Positions 1 to 7,567 of a DNA stretch of 36,547 nt are shown here, in pieces; position 1 is the stretch's first letter, and every line of letters starts with the position of its first letter. Under the pieces are notes generated by a model. The model did no database searches, was not told where the DNA came from, and saw only the letters and a program-made list of their open reading frames with translations. The translations under genes and the position numbers were made by a program. Origin of the DNA: Caryophanales bacterium UBA7476 (GTDB lineage: Bacteria; Bacillota_I; Bacilli_A; RF39; UBA660); NCBI GenBank assembly GCA_002477275.1, contig DLOU01000065.1:1-36547 (forward strand), given 5' to 3'.

Positions 1-21
1 AAACGCACTTTCCTTATAAAT

Positions 22-44
22 AAAAAAGGACTTTTTCAAGTCCT
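22..44 (-). terminator. Intrinsic terminator of tRNA-Ala
   Basis: On the minus strand, AGGACTT and AAGTCCT form a perfect 7-bp stem around a GAAA loop, followed by a U-rich tail. It lies just downstream of the tRNA-Ala gene, so it most likely ends that transcript. Confidence 0.8.
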
Positions 45-57
45 CTTAATTTCTTAA

Positions 58-133
58 TGGTGGAGCATAGCGGGATCGAACCGCTGACCTCCACGGTGCA
101 AACGTGGCGCTCTCCCAGCTGAGCTAATGCCCC
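58..133 (-). tRNA. tRNA-Ala (anticodon TGC)
   Basis: Read on the minus strand this is a 76-base cloverleaf. The acceptor arms GGGGCAT and ATGCTCC pair with one G-U. There is a D-loop GCTCAGCTGGGAGAGC, an anticodon stem CCACG/CGTGG around loop TTTGCAC with anticodon TGC (alanine, reading GCN codons), and a T-arm with GTTCGATCC. The 3' CCA is encoded. Its own promoter lies upstream at 167-195 and a terminator follows. Confidence 0.97.
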
Positions 134-166
134 ATTAATTACTAGCTTTTTCAAACCAGTAATTAG

Positions 167-195
167 ATTATAGCAAAGCAATATATAAAAGTCAA
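167..195 (-). promoter_or_regulatory. Sigma-A type promoter for tRNA-Ala
   Basis: On the minus strand, TTGACT (190-195) and TATAAT (167-172) are separated by exactly 17 bases, close to the vegetative consensus. It is about 34 bases upstream of the tRNA. Confidence 0.85.
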
Positions 196-270
196 TAATA
201 AATTTTACATTTTTTAGTTTTTATTTTTAAATTAATTTACACTTATTTTGTAATAAGATGTCTTATTTAT

Positions 271-299
271 TTACTTATCTTATTTTAACATGTTATAAT
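271..299 (+). promoter_or_regulatory. Probable sigma-A type promoter
   Basis: TTACTT (271-276), a 17-base spacer and TATAAT (294-299) lie 24 bases ahead of the start codon of the transglutaminase-like gene at 324. The -35 box is weaker than consensus, so the call rests mainly on the perfect -10 and the spacing. Confidence 0.55.
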
Positions 300-323
300 T
301 ATTTGTGATAAGGATGTGAATGT

Positions 324-1301
324 ATGAATTTAATTAAGGATATAGAAGCTCATTTTAATGAACATCCGGATTATGATGAACTTACTAAAATTCGATATAT
401 TTATTTACATGTATGTAAACTATTTTCTTATGATATGAGATTCTATAGTAAAAATCCTCGAATAAAGGAAGAAATTTATAATAAAACAATTGATGTTACT
501 AATGTTACTGATTTTGAAGGTATTTGTTTTAATATTTCTTCAGTACTTATCAAATTACTTCGCTATTTTGGGTTCGAAGCTGAAATAGAAATGGAAAAAA
601 GTGATGATGATTTTTCTCATGCATATGTTATTACTGAATGTATAAATAATAATGAAAAATATAGATTAAAACTTGATCCTACTAAAAAACGTGATATGAC
701 AAGAGTAAAACTTGATAGTCCTACACTTGGATTTAGTGATATTGATGATCATCATGATTTTAAAGATAGTGTTGTCTATTCAGATAATGTTATAAAAAAA
801 TCTCAAGAACCAATAAATCATGATGAATATTATGATACAATAACAATCAAAGAATTAAATGATGTACTCAAAAAAAGTGCTCAGGAAAGAGGTCTATCTG
901 ATTCAGAATTTTTCTATGAGAAGCTTGAGTATATTAAATGTTTAATTAATGTTAGAAAAGGTTTAAGGAAAAATGATGATATTGATTACTATCTTTCATA
1001 TATGATTAGAAACCTTGAAATGAATGATAATCCTAAGGAACCATATATTCGTACTGGTTTATTCTATAAAGGCAGAGACTATGAAGATATGATTTGGATT
1101 CTATATATTAAATATAGACAGGATGCTCCTATTTTATTTATTATGCAGAAGGAAGATGATAATTATATTATGAGATCATTATCTAAAAGTGAAGCAGAAC
1201 AATTATTTGAAGAGTATTATTGTCCTGAAGCACAGTATTATTTTGAGCAAAGAGTTAATGAAATGCCTGATAACACTAATACTAGTTTTAAAGCAAAATA
1301 A
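324..1301 (+). CDS. Transglutaminase-like superfamily protein, cytoplasmic
   Basis: 325-residue protein with no signal peptide or membrane segment. The region around residues 60-125 looks like a transglutaminase/arylamine-acetyltransferase core: Cys68 in FEGICFNISS at the head of a helix, His99 in FSHAYVI, and Asp118 in KLDPTKKRD. This Cys-His-Asp order and spacing match the superfamily's catalytic triad. The C-terminal half (about 150-325) is not recognised. The start has an AAGGA ribosome binding site and a promoter is visible at 271-299. It is a single-gene unit ending at a shared hairpin with sigE coming from the other side. The substrate is unknown; peptidase, transamidase or deamidase activity are all possible, and the triad assignment is from motif reading only. 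Confidence 0.7.
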   Translation: MNLIKDIEAHFNEHPDYDELTKIRYIYLHVCKLFSYDMRFYSKNPRIKEEIYNKTIDVTNVTDFEGICFNISSVLIKLLRYFGFEAEIEMEKSDDDFSHAYVITECINNNEKYRLKLDPTKKRDMTRVKLDSPTLGFSDIDDHHDFKDSVVYSDNVIKKSQEPINHDEYYDTITIKELNDVLKKSAQERGLSDSEFFYEKLEYIKCLINVRKGLRKNDDIDYYLSYMIRNLEMNDNPKEPYIRTGLFYKGRDYEDMIWILYIKYRQDAPILFIMQKEDDNYIMRSLSKSEAEQLFEEYYCPEAQYYFEQRVNEMPDNTNTSFKAK

Positions 1302-1328
1302 AACGTATAATTTATATACGTTTTTTTT
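1301..1328. terminator. Bidirectional terminator between convergent genes
   Basis: AAACGTATA and TATACGTTT form a 9-bp stem with a 5-base loop. A run of eight T follows on the plus strand, and the minus-strand side is also U-rich. It serves the transglutaminase-like gene (plus) and sigE (minus). Confidence 0.8.
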
Positions 1329-2019
1329 ATGTACAATTAACTACGTTTTTCAGTCTTTTAATTACTTTTTTCTCTATTCTAGATATGTATGATTGACTTA
1401 TTCCTAATTGGTCTGCAACTTCTTTTTGTGTTTTCTCTTCATTACCAAATAATCCATATCTTAATATAATTATTTCTTTATCTCTTTTATTCAAATTATT
1501 TATTTCTTCAATCATTATTTTTTTATCAATCTCTTCTTCTAGATGTTTTGTAACAATATCACTATCTGTTCCAATTACATCTTCTAAATGAAGTTCATTT
1601 CCTTCTGCATCATAACTTAGTGATTCTTCTATACTTACCTCCGTCTTAACTTTTTTGTTTTTTCTTAGATACATTAATATTTCATTATCTATACATCTAG
1701 ATGCATATGTTGCTAGCTTTATATTTTTACCAAGTTTATATGTATTTATTCCTTTTATTAATCCTATTGTTCCTATACTGACTAAATCCTCTAAATCAAC
1801 ACCTGTATTTTCATATTTTTTAGCTAAAAAAACAACTAATCTTAAATTATGTTCAATAAGCTTATTCTTACTATCAATATCTCCTTTGCTACATTGTATT
1901 AAGTATTTTTCCTCTTCTTCTTGTTTTAATGGTTCTGGTAATGCGTCGGTCTTTCCTAAATAAAATAATACTTCTTTTTTGTTAATAATTATACTTATTA
2001 AAAATAATAATCCTATCAT
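1327..2019 (-). CDS. sigE: RNA polymerase sporulation sigma factor SigE (pro-sigma-E)
   Basis: 230-residue sigma-70 family factor that directs mother-cell transcription after asymmetric division. An N-terminal hydrophobic prosequence (about residues 1-20, GLLFLISIIIN) precedes FYLGKTDALPEP, which resembles the SpoIIGA cleavage region of known pro-sigma-E. Region 2 carries NLRLVVFLAKKYENTG, DLVSIGTIGLIKG and ATYASRCIDNEILMYLR. Region 4 carries LRYGLFGNEEKTQKEVAD and the DNA-binding helix-turn-helix LGISQSYISRIEK. Length matches the Bacillus protein (239). The gene overlaps the end of spoIIGA by four bases (ATGA), the classical spoIIGA-sigE operon, which separates it from the closely related SigK. 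It has a GGAGG ribosome binding site inside spoIIGA. Confidence 0.96.
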   Translation of the reverse strand: MIGLLFLISIIINKKEVLFYLGKTDALPEPLKQEEEEKYLIQCSKGDIDSKNKLIEHNLRLVVFLAKKYENTGVDLEDLVSIGTIGLIKGINTYKLGKNIKLATYASRCIDNEILMYLRKNKKVKTEVSIEESLSYDAEGNELHLEDVIGTDSDIVTKHLEEEIDKKIMIEEINNLNKRDKEIIILRYGLFGNEEKTQKEVADQLGISQSYISRIEKKVIKRLKNVVNCT

Positions 2020-2804
2020 ACAAATTCCTCCTTAATTATATTAGGTAAAATGCAATTAATTCCTTCAATACCAAATTTTTTATTACTTAGACCAACTAAT
2101 ACTTTAATATTTATTACTTTATTATCAATTTTTATATAGTCTATTTTTTTACATTTAATTAATCCTTCATTTTCTAATGTTTTATATGGAACTAATATAC
2201 TATTTTCATAATTAAAATTTACTTTGTTATCATAAATAAGTATTATTGGTCTGTTTTTATATGGATCTTTAAGTTTGTTTCCTGTATCTAGATATGCATT
2301 ATACGTGTATATTTTTTTATCTAAAGTAATTTCTATTTTATGTATTAATGAATATGTATTTTTATAATTTTTCATCTCCTTTAAATATAAGTATGTAAGA
2401 ATTGGTGCGGTTAAAATAAGAATTATAAAATTTATTGATAAGCCATTATTAAAGAAAAGTATTCCACTATTTTTATAACTAAATGTTATCTCTAAAAAAT
2501 AAAGTATTCCACCTAATAATATACTTATTATATATAAATATATAAAATTACTTTTAAAATAATTTAGGTCTTTATATCCAAATGTTGTTATTGTCATTAA
2601 TATACTTATTAATATTTTTAATAGAAATAAACTAATTGAAGAAAGTTTTATAAATAAAAAAAATATAGATATACTTCCAATTAGTGCGCCTAATATTATT
2701 CTCTTTATTTTTACTCTTCTTTTTAAAATATATGATACAAAGAATAGTAAAATAAAATCAAAGCAATAATTTAGTATGAATACTATATCTAAATATACTT
2801 TCAA
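2016..2804 (-). CDS. spoIIGA: Sigma-E processing aspartic protease SpoIIGA
   Basis: Membrane aspartic protease that removes the prosequence of SigE in the mother cell when triggered from the forespore. The N-terminal half has about five hydrophobic segments. The C-terminal half is a retropepsin-like domain with the motif AYLDTGNKL, the catalytic Asp being about residue 173 (177 if counted from the upstream ATG). I chose the TTG at 2804 because it gives LKVYLDIVFILNYCFD, which lines up with the usual start MKIYLDVIWLLN of the family, and it has GGTGAT four bases ahead. The in-frame ATG at 2816 would add four residues and has no ribosome binding site. It is co-transcribed with sigE (four-base overlap). 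Confidence 0.93.
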   Translation of the reverse strand: MKVYLDIVFILNYCFDFILLFFVSYILKRRVKIKRIILGALIGSISIFFLFIKLSSISLFLLKILISILMTITTFGYKDLNYFKSNFIYLYIISILLGGILYFLEITFSYKNSGILFFNNGLSINFIILILTAPILTYLYLKEMKNYKNTYSLIHKIEITLDKKIYTYNAYLDTGNKLKDPYKNRPIILIYDNKVNFNYENSILVPYKTLENEGLIKCKKIDYIKIDNKVINIKVLVGLSNKKFGIEGINCILPNIIKEEFV

Positions 2805-2828
2805 CCCTATCACCATGATTATAATAAT

Positions 2829-2858
2829 AAAAAAAGCGAACTTTTTTTGTCGCTTTTT
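2829..2858. terminator. Terminator hairpin between the 104-residue gene and spoIIGA
   Basis: AAAAAGCGA and TCGCTTTTT form a 9-bp stem with an A/T-rich loop; T tracts occur on both strands. On the minus strand it ends the upstream two-gene unit just before spoIIGA, so spoIIGA-sigE should have its own promoter. Confidence 0.75.
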
Positions 2859-2859
2859 A

Positions 2860-3174
2860 TTATTTTCTTCTCTTTTTTATAAATGTTCTTATTAAGTATC
2901 CTATAAATACAAATAAGAAAGCAATATAAACCCATATAACTACTGTATAAGCTATTCCATTTAAATATTTCCCTATAATTGCTGGAATACTTTCTGGAAT
3001 ATAATTGTTTATTACATTCTTAACATCTGGAAGGCCTATATTCCATTTTACATATGTTAGTGCTCTTAATGTTAAATCAATAATAAATACTGCATAAACT
3101 ACGCTTGAAAAATTTCTAAAAAATATGAATACAAGTAGAATTAATACTACTAATACTATTATATCTATATACAT
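2860..3174 (-). CDS. Small membrane protein of unknown function
   Basis: 104 residues with a hydrophobic segment at about 3-32 and another at about 72-95, ending in a basic tail (RTFIKKRRK) likely to be cytoplasmic. The soluble stretch between them (about 40-70) contains LPDVKNVINNYIPESIPAIIGKYL, with no motif I recognise. The layout recalls small CvpA-like or spore membrane proteins, but I cannot assign a family. The gene starts 12 bases after the beta-lactamase-fold hydrolase, has a GGAG ribosome binding site, and is followed by a terminator, so the two form a short operon. Confidence 0.75.
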   Translation of the reverse strand: MYIDIIVLVVLILLVFIFFRNFSSVVYAVFIIDLTLRALTYVKWNIGLPDVKNVINNYIPESIPAIIGKYLNGIAYTVVIWVYIAFLFVFIGYLIRTFIKKRRK

Positions 3175-3186
3175 CTTTTTACTCCT

Positions 3187-3714
3187 TTATTTTAAATATG
3201 GATTATTTTTCAATTCATAATCCAATGTTGTTTCTTCACCATGTCCTGGATAAAGTATAGTGTTTTCAGGGTAACTTTTAATTTTTTTAATACTTTTTTT
3301 CATCTCTTCTTCACTACCACCTGGCAAATCACATCTACCAATTGATTCTTTAAATATAAAATCTCCTATAAACATTTTGCTCTCTTCTTCAAAATAAAAT
3401 GTTACCTCATCACTTGCATGTCCAGGAGTATAAATTGCTTTAAATTTAAAATCTCCTATTGTATATTCTTCATTATCTTGAACATTACTTTTTTTAAATA
3501 TTTTTATACTTCTCTTAGTTAAGAAATTTCTAAGTGCTCCTACATGATCAAAATGTGAATGTGTTATTAGAATACCTAGAACTTTCAAATCACCTATTTT
3601 TTCTTTTATTTTTGGATAATCACTTCCTGGATCTACTACTAGACAAGTGTTATTTTTCTTAATTATATAGCAATTTTCATCTAATACACCTGTTACTACT
3701 AATTCTACTTCCAT
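3187..3714 (-). CDS. Metallo-beta-lactamase fold hydrolase (GloB-like)
   Basis: 175-residue single-domain hydrolase of the glyoxalase II/YcbL type. It has the zinc-binding motif THSHFDHVG (His52, His54, Asp56, His57), then TPGHASDEVTFY (third-site His), FIGDFIFKESIGRCDLPGG (bridging Asp) and YPGHGEETTL (last His). The full ligand set is present, so the enzyme should bind two metals. The length fits the short bacterial family, which often acts on hydroxyacyl-glutathione-like thioesters; the true substrate is unknown. It has a GGAGG ribosome binding site and is the first gene of a two-gene unit. Confidence 0.9.
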   Translation of the reverse strand: MEVELVVTGVLDENCYIIKKNNTCLVVDPGSDYPKIKEKIGDLKVLGILITHSHFDHVGALRNFLTKRSIKIFKKSNVQDNEEYTIGDFKFKAIYTPGHASDEVTFYFEEESKMFIGDFIFKESIGRCDLPGGSEEEMKKSIKKIKSYPENTILYPGHGEETTLDYELKNNPYLK

Positions 3715-3827
3715 ATAATCCTCCTACTATATTAATTTTATATTAAATTCCTTTATTTTTCAACTTATATTAATATACTTTACATATTTTTTTATCTTTT
3801 GATAATAATAATTAATGAGGTGATATT

Positions 3828-3986
3828 ATGAAAAATGATAATATAAAATGTAGTGTTCATGATTGTATTAATAATTGTTCTGATATAGATTGTTGTGCTT
3901 TAAAAAGTATAAAGATTGGTAAAATAAAGGAATCTCATTCTAAAGAGAATACTATTTGCGAGAGTTATAAAAACAAAAAAATATAG
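3828..3986 (+). CDS. DUF1540 cysteine-rich mini-protein
   Basis: A 52-residue protein with seven cysteines: Cys8, Cys13, Cys17, Cys22, Cys23, Cys44 in the pattern KCSVHDCINNCSDIDCCA and TICESY (six are in these motifs). The C-x4-C-x3-C-x4-C core followed by a later C-E-S-Y is typical of DUF1540, a small putative metal-binding family common in spore-forming Firmicutes. Start chosen for its strong GAGGTGAT ribosome binding site, five bases before ATG. It stands alone on the plus strand and converges with the unknown gene at 3993-4457. Function is unknown; a role in spores or metal binding is inference. Confidence 0.85.
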   Translation: MKNDNIKCSVHDCINNCSDIDCCALKSIKIGKIKESHSKENTICESYKNKKI

Positions 3987-4004
3987 GATTTCCTATATTT
4001 TTTT
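3975..4004. terminator. Bidirectional terminator
   Basis: A 14-bp near-perfect inverted repeat (AAAAAAATATAGGA / TCCTATATTTTTTT) with a 2-base centre. It contains the stop codons of both convergent genes, the DUF1540 gene and the 154-residue gene. Confidence 0.8.
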
Positions 4005-4457
4005 CTTTAATGTTTTACAATAAGTATTAAATGTTGGAGTTGTTCTTATTACATCAAATTTATTTTTGTTTTTTCCATCTAAGAATCTATTTCTATATAC
4101 TATAGCTAAATACTTAACAAATATATTTGATTTACCTGAAAACTCTAATGAGGAAATATATCTACTTAATAAGTTACCAGCTACTTCTTCTTTGTTTTCT
4201 TCTAAGAAATAGTATTGTGTTGCATTGTTGTATTTATGCATATAAGGATGCATTTGTTCATATTCTTTATAATCAGTAAATCCTTTTTTTCTTAAATCTT
4301 GAGCTAATTTTTTTCCAACTTTTTCACTTACAAATTCTTCTGATCTTGTCATTTTGTATATGAATCTTCCTACTTCATCTGGATTATTAAAATCTAAATT
4401 CATATACATTTCCATTAATTCTTCTAATAATTTACTACTAACAGTAATATTTTTCAT
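3993..4457 (-). CDS. Conserved-looking protein of unknown function
   Basis: 154 residues, soluble, mixed charge, predicted largely helical. No signal peptide, membrane segment or familiar catalytic motif is visible. Segments such as GRFIYKMTRSEEFVSEKVGKK and RYISSLEFSGKSNIFVKYLA suggest a helical fold. It lies six bases downstream of the glutamine amidotransferase gene and is probably translated from the same glyS-operon mRNA. It ends in a bidirectional terminator. I do not recognise the family. Confidence 0.7.
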   Translation of the reverse strand: MKNITVSSKLLEELMEMYMNLDFNNPDEVGRFIYKMTRSEEFVSEKVGKKLAQDLRKKGFTDYKEYEQMHPYMHKYNNATQYYFLEENKEEVAGNLLSRYISSLEFSGKSNIFVKYLAIVYRNRFLDGKNKNKFDVIRTTPTFNTYCKTLKKKI

Positions 4458-4463
4458 TTCAAC

Positions 4464-5186
4464 CTACACGCCCTTTTCTATTTTTACTTTATTATTCTTT
4501 TTTGAAGATTCCATGAATGATTCAAGAATTTTTCTTGAATATATATCTTCCTTGTAATTCCTTTCTGGATGCCATTGAACACCTATATTAAATGTTTTAT
4601 CAGGAAGTTCTATAGCTTCTATTACTCCGTCTGGTGCTAGTGCAACTGTTTTATAGTATTCATTTGGAGAAGCCTGTTTTGTATGAAAGCTATTTACCAT
4701 TATTTTTTCTTTTCCAATAATACTATAGAGTTTGCTATTTTTATCAATAATTACTTCATGAGAAGTACCCTTAGGTGTTTCTTGCTTGTGTATTATACCA
4801 CTTTTTTCGATTGGTGTAAAGCAAATTTCTTCTTTATATGATGATAATATCTGCATTCCAAGGCATATTCCAAGAGTTGGTATATCATTTTCAACTGCAT
4901 ATTCTAATACAAATCTATCAAACTTTGTTAGCTTAAAGCCCCCAGGAAAAATAATTCCATCACACATTTTTATCCATCTGATAATACTTCGTTTTTCTTC
5001 TTCAGTAAAGTCTTGTAATTCGTTATAGCGTGTCTTATAACAATCTTCAAGTGAAGGTGGAAGAAGAATTAATATTTCTCCACCTATATCATATATACAT
5101 CTTCTTAAATCTTCGAATATATAGAAAAGTGATGTGTCATTTTCATTTTTATCACATCTTCCAAGTATTCCAATTACTGGTTTCAT
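4464..5186 (-). CDS. Class I glutamine amidotransferase, peptidase C26 (gamma-glutamyl-GABA hydrolase-like)
   Basis: 240 residues, a single glutaminase domain. The nucleophile elbow is GICLGMQ (Cys108), with the oxyanion strand FPGGFK at about 80-85 and the catalytic pair in QWHPERN (His206, Glu208). NSFHTKQ (about 165-171) is typical of the PuuD/gamma-glutamyl-gamma-aminobutyrate hydrolase group. Lone domains of this group cleave gamma-glutamyl amides rather than feeding ammonia to a synthase. Its start overlaps the glyS stop by one base (TAATG), so translation is probably coupled to glycyl-tRNA synthetase. That coupling is unusual and gives no obvious clue to the substrate. Confidence 0.88.
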   Translation of the reverse strand: MKPVIGILGRCDKNENDTSLFYIFEDLRRCIYDIGGEILILLPPSLEDCYKTRYNELQDFTEEEKRSIIRWIKMCDGIIFPGGFKLTKFDRFVLEYAVENDIPTLGICLGMQILSSYKEEICFTPIEKSGIIHKQETPKGTSHEVIIDKNSKLYSIIGKEKIMVNSFHTKQASPNEYYKTVALAPDGVIEAIELPDKTFNIGVQWHPERNYKEDIYSRKILESFMESSKKNNKVKIEKGV

Positions 5187-6565
5187 TAGAAGCTAATCCT
5201 CTCGTTAATATAATCTTTTACTTCTTCAAGTTTTAATGTTACTTGTTCCATTGTATCTCTATCTCTTAAAGTTACAGTTCCATTATTTATTGTCTCATCA
5301 TCGATTGTTATACAGAATGGTGTTCCAATTGCATCTTGTCTTCTATATCTTTTACCAATTGAACCAGATTCATCATATGAACACATAAAATATTTTGATA
5401 ATTCTTTATATACTTCATTTGCTTTTTCTGAATGATATTTTTTTACAAGTGGAAGAATTCCTACTTTATATGGAGCAAGTGATGGTAATAGTTTTAATAC
5501 TTCTCTTGTATCTCCTTTTTCAAGTTCTTCTTCATGATATGCGTCACAAAGGATTGCTAAAAGTAATCTATCTACTCCAACTGATGGTTCAATTACATAT
5601 GGTGTATATTTTTCATTTGTTTCTGGATCTAAATATTTTAAATCTGTTCCTGAATGGTTTGTATGAACTGATAAATCATAATCTGTTCTATCAGCTATTC
5701 CCCATAGTTCTCCCCATCCCATTGGGTATTTATATTCAATATCAGTTGTTGCTTTACTATAGAATACTAATTCATGTGGTTCATGATCTCTATATCTTAG
5801 ATTTTCATCTTTAATTCCTAATGATTTTAAGAAACTTAAACAATTATCTTTCCAATACTTATGCCAATCTAAATCTGTTCCTGGTTTACAGAAAAATTCA
5901 TATTCCATTTGTTCAAATTCACGTGTTCTAAATATAAAGTTTCCTGGTGTAATTTCATTTCTAAATGCTTTACCAACTTGCCCTATTCCAAATGGTACTT
6001 TAGCTCTTTGAGTTCTTTGAACATTATTAAAGTTTACAAATATACCTTGAGCAGTTTCTCCTCTTAGATAAACTTTACTTGCTGAGTCTTCTGTAACTCC
6101 CATATGTGTTTCAAATAATAGATTAAATTGGCGAATACCTGTAAAATCACTTTTTCCACAGTTAGGACATGGAATATTGTTTTCCTTAATATAGTTTTCT
6201 AATTCTTCATTTTTCCATCCATCACCAGTTTCTTTTCCTTCAGTAAAGTCTTCTATTAATTTATCTGCTCTATGTCTAGATTTACATTTTTTACAATCTA
6301 TTAAAGGATCTGTAAAACTTCCTACATGTCCTGAAGCTACCCATACTTCTGGATTCATAAGTATTGATGCGTCTACTTCATAACTATTATTTTCTTCTTG
6401 TATAAACTTCTTTCTCCATGCATCTTTTACATTATTTTTTAGTCTTGATCCAAGTGGTCCATAGTCCCATGTATTAGCAAGACCTCCATATATTTCACTT
6501 CCTTGAAATATGTATCCATATTGTTTACAGTAATTTACTATTTTTTCCATTGTTAAATTTTCCAT
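5186..6565 (-). CDS. glyS: Glycyl-tRNA synthetase, single-chain (alpha2) type
   Basis: 459-residue class II synthetase that charges tRNA-Gly. N-terminal EKIVNYCKQYGYIFQGSEIYGG and NTWDYGPLG are characteristic. A zinc-ribbon-like insertion holds DCKKCKS and IPCPNCGKSD. Motif 2 is FRNEITPGNFIFRTREFEQMEYEFF and motif 3 is IEPSVGVDRLLLAIL. The C-terminal anticodon-binding domain starts at about LAPYKVGILPL. This is the dimeric type, not the alpha-beta glyQ/glyS type. I start at the ATG at 6565 because GGAGGA lies four bases ahead; the longer frame to 6583 has no such site. It is preceded by its own promoter and a T-box. Confidence 0.97.
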   Translation of the reverse strand: MENLTMEKIVNYCKQYGYIFQGSEIYGGLANTWDYGPLGSRLKNNVKDAWRKKFIQEENNSYEVDASILMNPEVWVASGHVGSFTDPLIDCKKCKSRHRADKLIEDFTEGKETGDGWKNEELENYIKENNIPCPNCGKSDFTGIRQFNLLFETHMGVTEDSASKVYLRGETAQGIFVNFNNVQRTQRAKVPFGIGQVGKAFRNEITPGNFIFRTREFEQMEYEFFCKPGTDLDWHKYWKDNCLSFLKSLGIKDENLRYRDHEPHELVFYSKATTDIEYKYPMGWGELWGIADRTDYDLSVHTNHSGTDLKYLDPETNEKYTPYVIEPSVGVDRLLLAILCDAYHEEELEKGDTREVLKLLPSLAPYKVGILPLVKKYHSEKANEVYKELSKYFMCSYDESGSIGKRYRRQDAIGTPFCITIDDETINNGTVTLRDRDTMEQVTLKLEEVKDYINERISF

Positions 6566-6566
6566 T

Positions 6567-6699
6567 TTCTCCTCCTTAAACAAAAAACTCCTAGAATAAT
6601 GTAAGGACGAGAATTATCCCGCGGTTCCACCTTACTTATTCTAGAAGAATCCCTCTAATTACAGCGCTAAAGGTTTCCAAGCCTTGTCATCACGTCATT
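6567..6699 (-). promoter_or_regulatory. T-box leader of glyS, compact, possibly translational
   Basis: Minus strand 6618-6633 reads AAGGTGGAACCGCGGG, the T-box sequence that pairs with the tRNA acceptor end, and is closed by CGTCCTT. An outer helix CTAGAATAAGTAAGG / CCTTACATTATTCTAG extends this hairpin. The 3' arm TTCTCGTCCTTA (6602-6613) is complementary at 11 of 12 positions to TAAGGAGGAGAA (6567-6578), which is the glyS ribosome binding site. That suggests charged tRNA leads to masking of translation start. Only about 60 bases separate the likely transcription start from the T-box core, too few for a classical stem I plus stem II. A GGC in AAGGCTTGG is a candidate glycine specifier. Confidence 0.85.
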
Positions 6700-6705
6700 A
6701 CTTGT

Positions 6706-6734
6706 ATTATAATAAATAATTATCATATTTTCAA
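6706..6734 (-). promoter_or_regulatory. Sigma-A type promoter of glyS
   Basis: TTGAAA (6729-6734), a 17-base spacer and TATAAT (6706-6711) on the minus strand, directly after the recO stop. Transcription should begin near 6699, which defines a short leader. Confidence 0.85.
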
Positions 6735-6737
6735 GCT

Positions 6738-7478
6738 TTAACTTACTTTTTTTATTACTCTTAATAAATTTTCCTTATTCTTTAAGTATAGACCAGTGTA
6801 TCTATCATAATAATCATTTATAAACTCATTTATTTCATTTATACTTTCTTCTTTTATTTCTAACTTACTTATTTTATCTATATCTACATAATATAACATT
6901 CTAATTAGTTTAATTGTATTTGGAGAAACAATTTTTTGATTGGTATGACAGTTTTTACAAATATATCCACCATCTATACTACTTATTGTTAATATGTTTT
7001 TATTATCTCCACAAATACTACAAGAATCAATACTTGGTGATACTCCTAAAAAATCTAAACATTTTAGTTCAACTATATTTGTTATTATTAAAGGATTTAG
7101 TCCTTCATTTATTTTATCAAGTGCTCCTCTTAATACATTAAATACTCTTTCATCATCTATCTGTCCTGCGACTTGTTCTACTAATGATAATAAATATGAG
7201 GCATAACAAGTTGCATCAAAGTTAGATAAAATTTTACTATAAGAATTTTTAACATCTACTTCAATTAATGTGGACATGCTGTTTTCTTTGTAATAAATAT
7301 GAAATTTTCCATATAAGAGTTTACGGCTTACACCTCTTAGTTTATTCTTCATATTCCTTGATCCTTTTGACATTACACCTATTAGACCTTTTTCTTTAGT
7401 TAGAATATTAAGTATCTTACTTGATTCACTATAATTTGTTTCTCTTACTATTATTCCTTCTACTTCTTCTATTTTCAT
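6738..7478 (-). CDS. recO: DNA repair protein RecO
   Basis: 246-residue recombination mediator that, with RecR, loads RecA on SSB-coated single-stranded DNA and anneals strands. The N-terminal OB fold (about 1-80) starts with EGIIVRETNYSESSKIL and continues to GLIGVMSKGSRNMKNKL. A helical middle domain follows. A four-cysteine zinc finger is present: Cys153, Cys156, Cys174 and Cys177 (DSCSICGDN, GYICKNCHT). Length is normal. It follows era and yqzL as in Bacillus; its first 50 bases overlap the end of yqzL in another frame. Confidence 0.96.
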   Translation of the reverse strand: MKIEEVEGIIVRETNYSESSKILNILTKEKGLIGVMSKGSRNMKNKLRGVSRKLLYGKFHIYYKENSMSTLIEVDVKNSYSKILSNFDATCYASYLLSLVEQVAGQIDDERVFNVLRGALDKINEGLNPLIITNIVELKCLDFLGVSPSIDSCSICGDNKNILTISSIDGGYICKNCHTNQKIVSPNTIKLIRMLYYVDIDKISKLEIKEESINEINEFINDYYDRYTGLYLKNKENLLRVIKKVS

Positions 7479-7566
7479 TATTATCCTCTTCTTTTATCTC
7501 ATTATACATTAAGTAGTATTTAATATCTCCTGTTTCTTTAAATAAGTTCCAAATTAACTCTTTCAT
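7429..7566 (-). CDS. yqzL: YqzL-like small protein
   Basis: 45-residue frame starting MKELIWNLFKETGDIKYYLM and ending in an Arg/Lys/Asn-rich tail. The W-N-x-F-x-x-T-G-x-I-x-x-Y-L pattern is that of YqzL, a short protein always found between era and recO in Firmicutes; the position here is the same. GGGTGAT precedes ATG by about five bases. Its last 50 bases run into recO in a different frame, so the two are probably translationally coupled. Function is unknown in the family. The overlap and shortness make it easy to miss. Confidence 0.8.
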   Translation of the reverse strand: MKELIWNLFKETGDIKYYLMYNEIKEEDNNENRRSRRNNSKRNKL

Positions 7567-7567
7567 A

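Noticed and set aside
5395..5814. Plus-strand open frame of 139 codons within glyS
   Set aside because: Antisense to the conserved synthetase core; composition is Leu/Ile/Tyr-rich as expected for antisense of AT-rich genes.
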